Assembly: GCA_900322035.1 (NCBI GenBank) | Contig: ONYL01000006.1 | Coordinates: 34,266-98,265, forward strand | Length of the DNA: 64,000 nucleotides | Origin: an uncultured Prevotella sp. | Lineage (GTDB): Bacteria > Bacteroidota > Bacteroidia > Bacteroidales > Bacteroidaceae | Direction of reading: 5' to 3' | Shown here: positions 48,753 to 56,473 of the stretch, piece by piece | Numbering within the stretch: position 1 is the first letter of the stretch | How the letters are laid out: each line of letters begins with the position of its first letter | Translations under genes and position numbers: made by a program | Notes under the pieces: generated by a model | What the model saw: only the letters and a program-made list of their open reading frames with translations | What the model was told of the DNA's origin: nothing | Database searches by the model: none

Positions 48753-49664
48753 TTACTTGATGCTAAATGTTATGCCATTCTCCTCGAGGAAATCTACCAC
48801 CTTTGCTATATCGTCCTCGGTTCCGGTAATCACAAACGTCTTATCCTCCTTTGCAGGAGTAGGTGCGTCGGCTCCCTGGTCGAGGGCGTCAGCGAAAGCG
48901 TCAACGGCGGAGTCGTAGTCATCATGGTGCGATGATGTCTCGGTCTCCTTTGTCTCATTCTGTGCTGGCTGCTCTGTCTGCGGTTCTGCTGATGGAGAAT
49001 TGTCATTCTTCTGCTCTTCAGCTTTGGCCAGCTCTCGCTGAGCCTTTAGGCTGTTGGCATAGGAAATCGTCTCGTTGATGTCGAGATTTTCCATGTAGCG
49101 GACAACCAGCGCATCGTAATCCTCCTTGAAGGTCTTCAGCGTCTCGAGGTCTCGCTTGATGTTTGCCAGTGAGGTCTCGATGTCCTTTTGAACGGCTTTC
49201 ATCGAAGTCGATTTGTTCAGCCACTTCGGGTTCCAAATCTTCTCCAGTTTCACGTGTGCGGCTTCAACACCGAGGCTTTCAGCAAGCTTTTCAATCTGCT
49301 CTTTCTTCTCGTTCTTGGCTTTCTCGTCAGCTTCCTTAACAACGGAGTCGATGTCTTTCACTGCTGAGTCGATGAGTTTCACGGTCTCACTCATCACGTC
49401 CTTGAAGCCCATGAACGGCTGCATCCATTTCTTCTCCAGCTCAATGCGCTTATCATTGAGGGCTTTCTTCGCCTTATTCAGAAGCGCTTTGTCAGCCTTA
49501 GCCTTATCGATGTTGGCAAGGCTGTAGTTCTCGGACGTGTAATCACCGATACGGCTCTTAACGAGGTCACGTATCTGCTCTGCGTTGGTGGTGAGCGAGC
49601 CGATGGTCTCGCTCTTTATGACGAGCTGCAGGCTGCTCTCGTCGATGGTCGAAATTTCTTTCAT
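48753..49664 (-). CDS. DUF1351 coiled-coil protein
   Basis: This 303-residue protein has a DUF1351-type coiled-coil body with AEQIRDLVKSRIGDYTSENY, KADKALLNKAKKALNDKRIE and LEKKWMQPFMGFKDVM. DUF1351 is a phage family next to recombination genes. The C-terminus has a linker and a small strand domain (FVITGTEDDIAKVVDFLEEN). It is between the nuclease gene (4 nt overlap) and the SSB-like gene. Confidence 0.8.
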   Translation of the reverse strand: MKEISTIDESSLQLVIKSETIGSLTTNAEQIRDLVKSRIGDYTSENYSLANIDKAKADKALLNKAKKALNDKRIELEKKWMQPFMGFKDVMSETVKLIDSAVKDIDSVVKEADEKAKNEKKEQIEKLAESLGVEAAHVKLEKIWNPKWLNKSTSMKAVQKDIETSLANIKRDLETLKTFKEDYDALVVRYMENLDINETISYANSLKAQRELAKAEEQKNDNSPSAEPQTEQPAQNETKETETSSHHDDYDSAVDAFADALDQGADAPTPAKEDKTFVITGTEDDIAKVVDFLEENGITFSIK

Positions 49665-50419
49665 ATTTCTGCAAAAATTTTCTTGTCTGTAATCTTATCT
49701 CTGTTTTCCTGCAAGAACCTAATGAAGTCCTCACAGTGGTTTGTCAGCTTTGGAATGTCTCTTTCCGGTCTGAATAGGTAGCACTCGTTGTACAGATCAT
49801 AGCCGGTCTTTCTCCACTCGACTATGTTGTACTCGAAGTCTCTCACGTCTGCTCCGTTCTGAGCGAGCGCATACGGATAGACGATGTGCTGCCAATGGTT
49901 CTTGAACTTTCCAAACCAATACTGGCCGGTTGTCTTCAAGTCACACGTTTTGAGAGGCATCACGTAATCGATATAACCATAGAGTAGCACGTTACCGAAC
50001 GATGTCGGAAGGATGGCTTGAATGTGCTGTTGCGGTAGGCCTCCTTTATACCACGATGCAACCTCTTTGATAAGGTTCATGGGGAAGTAGAAGTCTTTGC
50101 CGTTGTAAGAGGCTTTCACCCCACAAAGCGAGCCGTTGTCGTACCATTTGGTAATCTTCATCTTCTCGCTATTCTTGAACAGCACCATACAGTCAATGAC
50201 CTCGTTGAACGCCGTGCCTCTATCGGCCGCGTCGCTCTCGAACGGAACTCTGTTAATCTTGTCAATCAGCCCTTTATACTGCTTCTCTTGGAATTCATCT
50301 ACGGAGATACTTGGGTTGTCGCTCCAGCCGTAGTACCTCTCGTAGATGTCGTAGCTTTCAAGGTAATCCTCGAACGCATCCAAGAGCGTAGGATAAATCT
50401 TGTATGCTACCTTTGCCAT
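49661..50419 (-). CDS. PD-(D/E)XK nuclease (RecB/Cas4-like)
   Basis: Start at the ATG 50419 gives 252 residues. The RGTAFNEVIDCMVLF segment and the VLLYGYIDYVMPLKTCDLKT strand (ending D-x-K) match the conserved GxxxH-like, D and ExK elements of PD-(D/E)XK exonucleases of the RecB/Cas4 type. It is encoded next to a Sak4-like ATPase, consistent with a phage recombination module. Confidence 0.75.
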   Translation of the reverse strand: MAKVAYKIYPTLLDAFEDYLESYDIYERYYGWSDNPSISVDEFQEKQYKGLIDKINRVPFESDAADRGTAFNEVIDCMVLFKNSEKMKITKWYDNGSLCGVKASYNGKDFYFPMNLIKEVASWYKGGLPQQHIQAILPTSFGNVLLYGYIDYVMPLKTCDLKTTGQYWFGKFKNHWQHIVYPYALAQNGADVRDFEYNIVEWRKTGYDLYNECYLFRPERDIPKLTNHCEDFIRFLQENRDKITDKKIFAEI

Positions 50420-50420
50420 G

Positions 50421-51359
50421 TTAAGCGGTCTTTGAAGTGTACTTCTTAGCTTCCTTATCATAGACAAGGCCGAGGGCTTTCACCTTCTTGCTGAACAGGT
50501 CGCGCGCCTTGATGATTACAGAGTTGCCGTGCTGCTTGTACTCTCCGATGTGAGCAAGGAAGTGGTTGGCACCCTCAGCGTCTGTAATCTGCTCGATGGC
50601 ATTCTCAATCTCAGTGAGCACATCTTGATAGTCCTTTGCAGCCTGCTCCTTGATGTCAATCATCTTATCGTATCTGCCAAGAACCTCACGAGCGAGGAAG
50701 TCATTCTTAGCAATGGCATTGCCGTTAGCGTCATTGATGACCGGAATGTTCATGATACCGGGCATATTGCACGTATTCTTGCCATCGCTGATGTCCGTAG
50801 GGTCAAAGGTGATGGTACGCTTCTGAATACCCTGCTCATTGCGCATCTGGACGTAGCCGAGCAAATCCAACTCAGTAACGATGCTGTTGTAGTTCTTAGG
50901 ACGGAGGGCCGGTACGAATACTCGGTTGTCTCCATCAGTCTGCACGTCCCGATGGGCGACGAATACCACGTTCTTGTTGAGCATCGACACCGACTGACAA
51001 AACTGCTTGAAGTCGTTGTTGATGTTACCCCAGTCTTGGATACGTGGGTTACGCTGACCGCAGCGATAGGCGATGATGAAGTCCATCATCTTACCGATGG
51101 TGTCAATCACGATGGTGCTGTACGCTGACAAGTCCTCACGCATTACGCTCTGAACGTCCATCCAGCTTGTAACTGGAACGATGTCAACACCTGCAAGCTG
51201 TGCGTTGTTCACACGCTTGACTCCATTATCGAAGTCAAACAAAAGTGGTCTCGGCATTGAGAGTGCCAAAGTGGTCTTACCCATACCGGCCTGACCGTAG
51301 ATCATCATCTTCACGGTCTTCGAAATCTGCAACTCGGTTGCTTTCTTGATTAAACTCAT
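50421..51359 (-). CDS. Sak4/RecA-like ATPase (AAA_24)
   Basis: This 312-residue protein has a Walker A MMIYGQAGMGKTTLALSMPR near residue 19 and a Walker B-like STIVIDTIGKMMDFI near residue 80. It then has sensor-like VVFVAHRDVQTDGD. The layout is that of Sak4-type phage single-strand annealing/recombinase ATPases. With the PD-(D/E)XK nuclease, DUF1351 and SSB-like gene it forms a recombination module. Confidence 0.8.
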   Translation of the reverse strand: MSLIKKATELQISKTVKMMIYGQAGMGKTTLALSMPRPLLFDFDNGVKRVNNAQLAGVDIVPVTSWMDVQSVMREDLSAYSTIVIDTIGKMMDFIIAYRCGQRNPRIQDWGNINNDFKQFCQSVSMLNKNVVFVAHRDVQTDGDNRVFVPALRPKNYNSIVTELDLLGYVQMRNEQGIQKRTITFDPTDISDGKNTCNMPGIMNIPVINDANGNAIAKNDFLAREVLGRYDKMIDIKEQAAKDYQDVLTEIENAIEQITDAEGANHFLAHIGEYKQHGNSVIIKARDLFSKKVKALGLVYDKEAKKYTSKTA

Positions 51360-51371
51360 AATAAAAATTAT

Positions 51372-51926
51372 TTAGATGTTAAACAAATGGTTCTTGTTTG
51401 CATATTGAATGAACTCGCTTTTCTCGTGGATGCCGAGCTTTGTATAAACCGACTTGATGTGGTTCTTTACAGTGTTAGGAGAGATATACAGCTCAGAGGA
51501 AATCTCCTCTTTGTTCTTTCCTTCATACATCAATTTCATCACCCTCAACTCCTGCCTGGAAAGCGTACTGTTGAACTTCGGTGAGCAGATTACATTCTCG
51601 AAAGCGCACTCACCTCGGAGAGGACAGTCAACTTTCTCGAAGCAAAAGCTACCACATTTCGTAATGTCTATGGCGGTGGAGTCCAGCTTGCCGAAGTTAC
51701 ACTTAACGAACCGCCTGAACATGATGAACTGGTAGTATCGAGGGTTGCCAGCGCTTTTCTTATACACCTGCTCCAATGCGTGGTATGCTTCGGGGAACTG
51801 CTCTCTGACCATCGACAGCACTTGCTGAATCAGCTCGGTGTCGTTCTCTGTCACAGCCCAATTCCTACCGTCCTCAGACTTGCACCAAAGCTCGCTCTCG
51901 TACAGATAGAACTCTAATCCTTCCAT
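51372..51926 (-). CDS. LuxR-type HTH transcription factor
   Basis: The ATG at 51926 lies 13 nt inside the end of the upstream HTH gene, giving a 184-residue protein. The C-terminus is a LuxR-type HTH (FNSTLSRQELRVMKLMYEG; ISSELYISPNTVKNHIKSVY). A central KCGSFCFEKVDCPLRGECAF carries four Cys that could bind zinc or an Fe-S cluster. No receiver or autoinducer domain is clear. It is an attractive candidate activator of class A or class B promoters. Confidence 0.8.
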   Translation of the reverse strand: MEGLEFYLYESELWCKSEDGRNWAVTENDTELIQQVLSMVREQFPEAYHALEQVYKKSAGNPRYYQFIMFRRFVKCNFGKLDSTAIDITKCGSFCFEKVDCPLRGECAFENVICSPKFNSTLSRQELRVMKLMYEGKNKEEISSELYISPNTVKNHIKSVYTKLGIHEKSEFIQYANKNHLFNI

Positions 51927-52168
51927 AGCATCTCCTTCGGTATTCCGGTTATCTCGCTCAGCATATCGACGTGCTTCTGATCGAGAGGCTTCGTCTTGCC
52001 ATGTATCCAGTTGTGGGCTGTAGCACTCGATACGTTGCATTTCTGAACGATTTGGTTCACAAACTCAGTCTTCGGATAGTTGGCTTCCGGCAGACCGTTG
52101 TAATAGTCCTCGAGGGTCATTTCTTTGACTTTTTTCTCGAAACTATTTGTAGTTCGATTACTTTTCAT
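51914..52168 (-). CDS. XRE-type HTH regulator
   Basis: This 84-residue protein has a helix-turn-helix of the XRE type (KTEFVNQIVQKCNVSSATAH, then WIHGKTKPLDQ). It heads the leftward early operon and ends 13 nt inside the LuxR-like gene, so the two are translationally linked. It faces the rightward repressor-like gene across the operator region, as a cro-type gene would. Confidence 0.75.
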   Translation of the reverse strand: MKSNRTTNSFEKKVKEMTLEDYYNGLPEANYPKTEFVNQIVQKCNVSSATAHNWIHGKTKPLDQKHVDMLSEITGIPKEMLWKD

Positions 52169-52177
52169 TATCTTTGT

Positions 52178-52270
52178 AGTGCTTTAATTAGAATTACAGT
52201 GTAAAGGTACTAATAATTAATTAATGTAGCAAACAAATAGCTATTTATTAGCTAAGAGTTAGCTAAATTT
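52178..52270. promoter_or_regulatory. Divergent switch region with TTAGCTAA operators
   Basis: On the minus strand a TTTG-20 bp-TACCTTTA promoter drives the early operon. Next to it are repeated TTAGCTAA-type half-sites (in 52243-52266). The same promoter and TTAGCTAA arrangement is repeated at 54532-54606. These are likely repressor sites, facing the rightward gene starting at 52285. Confidence 0.6.
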
Positions 52271-52284
52271 AACAATTAAGTATT

Positions 52285-52710
52285 ATGCAGGGCTGGGAAC
52301 GAGTAAAAACAATCATGGATAGGGAGAATCTGAAGATAAACCCTTTCAGCAAGAAGATTGGTCTCACTAACAATGTGACCATCAACAAAATCTTGAACGA
52401 CAAGCGAAATCCTCAAAAAGGAACCCTTGTCAAAATTGCCGACGCCTTTCCTCAATATAGTAGGGAATGGATAATCTATGGCACAGGCGAAATGCTCGCA
52501 AAAGACGCTCCGGTGAAACGTACTACAGATGATATTATTGCTGATCTCACAAGTATGATGCAGCAACTAATGGAGCAGAACGAGAAAAACGCTGAAGCCA
52601 ACAAACTCAACGCAGAGGCTAACATGCTCAACGCCAAAAATCTTTCGAGACTCTTAGACGAAATAACTGGCAAGGACGTACAGCGTCCTATTAACAAGAA
52701 AACAATCTGA
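52285..52710 (+). CDS. Repressor-like HTH protein
   Basis: The 141-residue protein has an N-terminal HTH of the phage-repressor style (MQGWERVKTIMDRENLKINP, FSKKIGLTNNVTINKILND). A coiled coil of Asn/Glu/Ala repeats (NEKNAEANKLNAEANMLNAK) follows and probably drives oligomerisation. It is the rightward gene at the switch and the best candidate for the lysogenic repressor. No peptidase-type C-terminal domain is present. Confidence 0.75.
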   Translation: MQGWERVKTIMDRENLKINPFSKKIGLTNNVTINKILNDKRNPQKGTLVKIADAFPQYSREWIIYGTGEMLAKDAPVKRTTDDIIADLTSMMQQLMEQNEKNAEANKLNAEANMLNAKNLSRLLDEITGKDVQRPINKKTI

Positions 52711-52811
52711 AATTAGCGCACATATACTACATCAACAATAAGTATTATACAATATACGCTTCGAGGCAGTACAAAATCGCCTCCAGCAATTTTCACTTAA
52801 AACCAATCAAT

Positions 52812-53282
52812 ATGGACTTTGGAAACTTTAAAATGATTAGAGAAGAAGAATTTCGTGAACTCATGCCACACTTAAGCAGTAGGGAATTCTTTAAGACTAC
52901 CAGCCATGAGGTAGCCGGCCGTACCTGGGAGCGTATTCCAACTGAAGTTTACGAACGAGCAAGGAAAAAGGCTGACGACTACAAAGCGAAGATGAAGAAA
53001 CTTGCAGAATGCACCGAACTTAATAATAAAGGTATAGATGCAGAAAAACGTGGCGACATTGAGGAAGCAATTTCTATCTATGAGGAGAACATTGATGGCG
53101 ATTGTTACCCTGCTCAACATTCTTTTGATCGTCTTGCGATACTGTACAGAAAGACCAAACGGTATGATGACGAAATCCGAGTGCTAAAAAAGGCTTGCAA
53201 GGTCTTTAAAAAGTCGTCACGTGAAAAATATGCAAACCGCCTGGAAAAAGCCAAATTTCTCAAATCTAAAAGCAAAAAATAA
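52812..53282 (+). CDS. TPR-like hypothetical protein
   Basis: This 156-residue protein starts MDFGNFKMIREEEFRELMPH. Residues 60-150 show helical pairs like TPR repeats (IEEAISIYEENIDGDCYPAQ; DDEIRVLKKACKVFKKS). It lies between the two rightward HTH genes. No function recognised; it may bind a partner protein. Confidence 0.6.
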   Translation: MDFGNFKMIREEEFRELMPHLSSREFFKTTSHEVAGRTWERIPTEVYERARKKADDYKAKMKKLAECTELNNKGIDAEKRGDIEEAISIYEENIDGDCYPAQHSFDRLAILYRKTKRYDDEIRVLKKACKVFKKSSREKYANRLEKAKFLKSKSKK

Positions 53283-53285
53283 GCT

Positions 53286-53990
53286 ATGTTCAAGTTTAAG
53301 GAGTTTACGAAAGACTTAAAAATAAGGCAAGTTGATTTACAACAAATTCTCCACTATTCACAGGCGAGCATATCCAAATTTTGCAGAGGAAATGCGCTTC
53401 TCTCAGACGAGAAAATTCAGCTCCTTATTGATCACTACGGAAAGGACGTAGTGGATAAATACATTACTGATGACGTTCCAGTTACCAACACTAAAAACGT
53501 GTCAAATTCTGGGAAATCAGAAGACGATGAACGCGATTGCTATATAAATAAAGAGGATGAATTACTGTCTATCATTAAGAAGCAGCAGGATACCATCGCA
53601 AGCCTTATTCTTAGGATTGAGCAATCTCAGCAACAAATCACTCAGCTTATCGAACTCATAAACAAAAAAATCAACACTATGCCAAGAATGATAATCTCTC
53701 CTGAAGGCGTACAGATAACGGAACGGTACTTCCTCGCTGTGAACACGTTACGGAGGCTGAAGAAAATCCGTGGACTTCAGACCATCACACGAGAGATGGG
53801 AGCAAACCAAGGTAACGTGCAGACCATCAAAGCCAGCCCATCAAATCACGTGCTTAAGCCGGAACTCCTTTCTTACCTCGTGCTTCATTATGGGGTATCT
53901 GCGGACTGGTTGCTTACTGGGAGGGGTGAGATGCTGCCAAACGAAAAGCAGCCGCTATCTTCTCAGACGACGGCTGCCACACACGTATGA
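53286..53990 (+). CDS. HTH regulator with two HTH regions
   Basis: This 234-residue protein has an N-terminal HTH (FTKDLKIRQVDLQQILHYSQ), a leucine-rich coiled coil (SIIKKQQDTIASLILRIEQS) and a second HTH-like domain near the C-terminus (LKKIRGLQTITREMGANQGN then VSADWLLTGRGEM). The latter resembles the Bacteroides-type XRE repressor layout ending in WLLTG-GEM. It starts 3 nt after the TPR-like gene. It may regulate the switch with the repressor-like protein. Confidence 0.7.
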   Translation: MFKFKEFTKDLKIRQVDLQQILHYSQASISKFCRGNALLSDEKIQLLIDHYGKDVVDKYITDDVPVTNTKNVSNSGKSEDDERDCYINKEDELLSIIKKQQDTIASLILRIEQSQQQITQLIELINKKINTMPRMIISPEGVQITERYFLAVNTLRRLKKIRGLQTITREMGANQGNVQTIKASPSNHVLKPELLSYLVLHYGVSADWLLTGRGEMLPNEKQPLSSQTTAATHV

Positions 53991-54003
53991 TTGAACATTA
54001 TCT

Positions 54004-54207
54004 TTATGCTCTCATTCTCCAAAACTTTGTAATCTCGCTACCTAAGTAGTAAGGTCTGTAATTTCTCTTCCAAAAGCCACACTTTATGAAGTGGCCTTTG
54101 GTGTACGCTCTCAGAGTGTTCCTATGAACACCCAGCAACTCGCAAGTCTGCTTGATGGAGTACCTGCTACTCGGATCTACTTTTGGTTCTGCTGCAACCA
54201 TAATCAT
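54004..54207 (-). CDS. Excisionase/MerR-like HTH protein
   Basis: Starting at the ATG 54207 the product has 67 residues (MIMVAAEPKVDPSSRYSIKQ). It holds a DNA-binding HTH_17-like domain (TCELLGVHRNTLRAYTKGHF) as in excisionases and MerR-type small proteins. It is near the attachment end, so an excisionase role is possible. It overlaps the upstream membrane protein gene by ATGA. Confidence 0.65.
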   Translation of the reverse strand: MIMVAAEPKVDPSSRYSIKQTCELLGVHRNTLRAYTKGHFIKCGFWKRNYRPYYLGSEITKFWRMRA

Positions 54208-54419
54208 TCCTCCACAATTACTTTCTTGTCTTTGCACTTCTTGTAGGCTACGGCTGCGCCAATCCCAAAGGGGATGGCCAGGAGTGACCAACAAAACACG
54301 ACTGTCAGCGATGCCAGTACAGCGAATGCTAACAGGCATCTCTTTTGTTCCTTACTGTTCTTGTAGAATCCTGCGGACTCTAACAGAATGTTAACTAACT
54401 CTTTCATTGCGACTCTCAT
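54204..54419 (-). CDS. Small membrane protein
   Basis: This 71-residue protein (or 67 from the ATG at 54407) has two hydrophobic helices (CLLAFAVLASLTVVFCWSLL and AIPFGIGAAVAY), then a Lys/Glu tail (KKCKDKKVIVEE). It sits upstream of the HTH protein in the same unit. Function unknown. Confidence 0.6.
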   Translation of the reverse strand: MRVAMKELVNILLESAGFYKNSKEQKRCLLAFAVLASLTVVFCWSLLAIPFGIGAAVAYKKCKDKKVIVEE

Positions 54420-54443
54420 TTTATATGTTTCTTATTTACTTTG

Positions 54444-54509
54444 TTAGATGGTGTGCTGGTCTGAGTTCAATTTCTGTCGCAAACTCTTGGTTCTTTCTTT
54501 CTTTTTCAT
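54444..54509 (-). CDS. Possible 21-aa basic peptide
   Basis: The frame MKKKERTKSLRQKLNSDQHT (21 codons) directly follows the repeated switch-type promoter (54532-54606). It is basic and could be a leader peptide or a small regulator. It has low support. Confidence 0.25.
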   Translation of the reverse strand: MKKKERTKSLRQKLNSDQHTI

Positions 54510-54531
54510 TACTTTTGTGGTGCTTTAATTA

Positions 54532-54606
54532 GAATTACAATGTAAAGGTAGTGATAAATGCTGAAAGTCGCAAACAAATAGCTAATAATTAGCTAATAGT
54601 TAGTGT
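54532..54606 (-). promoter_or_regulatory. Second copy of switch-type promoter/operator
   Basis: On the minus strand TTTG-20 bp-TACCTTTA, flanked by repeated TTAGCTAA-like sites. The arrangement is nearly identical to that at 52178-52270, so the same repressor probably controls the HTH/excisionase-like genes. Confidence 0.6.
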
Positions 54607-54840
54607 AATTTAACATTTTCTCTACCATGACATTTTAGGACTTGGTGTGTGAATGGCCTGTTATTCGTTCGGTGGAATCATCGTGTAGAACAAAATACCA
54701 TTCTATACTCCATTAAAACAAGGAACGCGTATGAGTAATAACAAAGGAAAGAAAAAGCCGCTACGGAGGCTAAAAACCGCAAATAACCCGCAAGTCATTT
54801 TGCGATAATTGTAACTTTACTGGAAACCAATCACTTACGT
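54607..54840 (+). other. Phage end region before the attachment site
   Basis: No clear gene. One short rightward frame at 54731-54808 (MSNNKGKKKPLRRLKTANNP, 25 codons) is basic and preceded by an A/G-rich region, but support is weak. GTGTAGAAC and CATTCTATAC form an imperfect inverted repeat near 54690-54715. Arm-type sites for an integrase may lie here; none can be named. Confidence 0.3.
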
Positions 54841-54841
54841 G

Positions 54842-54913
54842 TGGGGAGGCACGCCTGGAAAGCGTGTAAACGTCTAAAGCGTTTCACGGGTTCGAATCCC
54901 GTTCTTTCCGCCA
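54842..54913 (+). tRNA. 3' part of tRNA-Ser(GGA); prophage attachment junction
   Basis: The anticodon arm CACGC-CTGGAAA-GCGTG (anticodon GGA), a long variable arm, T arm ACGGG-TTCGAAT-CCCGT, acceptor strand TCTTTCC, discriminator G and encoded CCA are present. The matching 5' half cannot be folded from the bases to the left: GGAAACC at 54822 pairs for only five of seven bases and no D arm forms. Phage sequence appears to have replaced the 5' half. The complete tRNA should lie at the other prophage end. Confidence 0.75.
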
Positions 54914-54918
54914 ATAAG

Positions 54919-54953
54919 AAACCGCAATTGATGAGAATCAATTGCGGTTTTTT
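54919..54953 (+). terminator. Rho-independent terminator after tRNA-Ser
   Basis: A perfect 14-bp stem AAACCGCAATTGAT/ATCAATTGCGGTTT with a 4-nt loop is followed by TTTTTT. Strong on the plus strand, and partly usable on the minus. Confidence 0.9.
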
Positions 54954-55024
54954 CTATTTTTTCTCTCCTTGCTTTACCCACCCGTATAGAGGAAAAGCGA
55001 AAATTGGATGTCAATGTTTGGCGA

Positions 55025-55882
55025 TTAGAATTCAATCTCATCGGGCTGTTCCTCGCCGCCATTGGGCTCTACTTGTGCTATGGCTTTTATCTCATCGGCC
55101 GTCAATTCGAAGTTGCGACAGTTGAGGTTTTGGCGGATTCTTTCGGGACTAATTGATTTGGGCAGTGGTAGGATGTCCTGCTGAATGAGCCAGTGCAGGA
55201 GTATTTGGGCTGGTGTGTGGCCAGGATGGTGCGTTGTGACCTCTTTCACGATGGGGTGGGAGAGAAGGACTCCCTTGCCCAAAGGTCGCCAAGCCTCTAC
55301 TACTATGCCGTTGTTGTGGCACCAGTCCACATTTTCTTTCTGAAAATGTCCTGGATGGATTTCCAGTTGGTTTACCATGGGAGCTACTGTAGCTGTCTGC
55401 ATCAGTGGATCGAGATGATGGATATAGAAGTTGCTCACGCCAATACTTTTCACCAGTCCGTCCTTATAGAGTGTCTCGAGTGCCCGCCATGTTTCGGCAT
55501 TTATCTCTCGCCAATTGGCAAACTGGTGGGGAGAGGCAGGCCAGTGCACGAGGTAGAGATCGATGTAGTCCAATTTCAAGTCGGACAGGGTCTGCTTGAA
55601 AGCCGCCATCGTTTTGTCATAACCGCGGTTGGTGTTCCAAACCTTGGAGGTTACAAACAGTTCCTCGCGTCTCACCACGCCCCGCTGTAAACAGTCGTTG
55701 ATTGCATTGCCCACAAAAGTTTCATTATTATATTTGGCGGCAGTGTCGATAAGACGATAACCACATTCTATGGCAGTCGTCACCGAAAGCTGGGCATCCC
55801 GGTCTGTAGCACGCCATGTGCCAAATCCCATGGCTGGTAAATTCAGCCCATTGCGAAGTGTGAATTTCATTTCCATTTCCAT
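55025..55882 (-). CDS. Aldo/keto reductase
   Basis: This 285-residue protein has the AKR fold signatures: GFGTWRATDRDAQLSVTTAI, CGYRLIDTAAKYNNE (catalytic Asp and Tyr), LFVTSKVW (catalytic Lys) and IDLYLVHWPA (His). NADPH binding is indicated by IGVSNFYIHHL and LPKSISPERIRQN. It reduces carbonyl compounds. It is host chromosomal and lies 9 nt after the LutC-like gene; the operon link is likely. Confidence 0.9.
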   Translation of the reverse strand: MEMEMKFTLRNGLNLPAMGFGTWRATDRDAQLSVTTAIECGYRLIDTAAKYNNETFVGNAINDCLQRGVVRREELFVTSKVWNTNRGYDKTMAAFKQTLSDLKLDYIDLYLVHWPASPHQFANWREINAETWRALETLYKDGLVKSIGVSNFYIHHLDPLMQTATVAPMVNQLEIHPGHFQKENVDWCHNNGIVVEAWRPLGKGVLLSHPIVKEVTTHHPGHTPAQILLHWLIQQDILPLPKSISPERIRQNLNCRNFELTADEIKAIAQVEPNGGEEQPDEIEF

Positions 55883-55891
55883 TCTAATCAG

Positions 55892-56473
55892 TTATTGCAA
55901 AATCACCACAGTTACGCCTCTGGCGGCCTGGGCTCCCATAACAAGTGCCTGTTCGATGTCTGCTGTTTTGGAAGGTCCACTGATAAATGTACCGAAATTG
56001 TATTTTGGATCCATACTGATGCGCGCATAGGCTTGATGCATGTTGTCCACGATAGATTGTCGGTCAATGAAGATGACCAGGTACTCAGAAATGAATATTA
56101 CTGCCTTTTCCTTCATCGTCTGCGGTATCCAGATGCATCCGTTCTCAGCCACTCCTGTCTGTCCCATGACAACGCCTACATCGGTACCGTTCAGATCTGC
56201 AGCCTCATCTACGGTATCGGGGTTTTTCGTTGCTACATGAATGAATGACAAGTTGGACGCAAAAGTTTTGGCCTTGGGATAGAGGTTGTGCAGCAGTTGG
56301 TCCAAATCGTCAGTCTTGTTGGCCTCCACCACGCTGGCGCCCATTTGTTGGCACATAACCTTGAACTGTGTGTAAGTGTTTTCATATTGAATGCCTTTTA
56401 CATTGATTTGGGGCATGTCATATTGTTGCGGTGTGTTGGCGCGCAACTTTTTGAAAAGCTGTTCTTTTTTCAT
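55892..56473 (-). CDS. LutC-like LUD-domain protein
   Basis: With the ATG at 56473 the product has 193 residues. It is a LUD-domain protein with GVVMGQTGVAENGCIWIP and a C-terminal segment GTFISGPSKTADIEQALV that match LutC. It functions with LutA and LutB in lactate oxidation. The start ATG overlaps the LutB stop by ATGA, so the genes are co-translated. Confidence 0.85.
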   Translation of the reverse strand: MKKEQLFKKLRANTPQQYDMPQINVKGIQYENTYTQFKVMCQQMGASVVEANKTDDLDQLLHNLYPKAKTFASNLSFIHVATKNPDTVDEAADLNGTDVGVVMGQTGVAENGCIWIPQTMKEKAVIFISEYLVIFIDRQSIVDNMHQAYARISMDPKYNFGTFISGPSKTADIEQALVMGAQAARGVTVVILQ

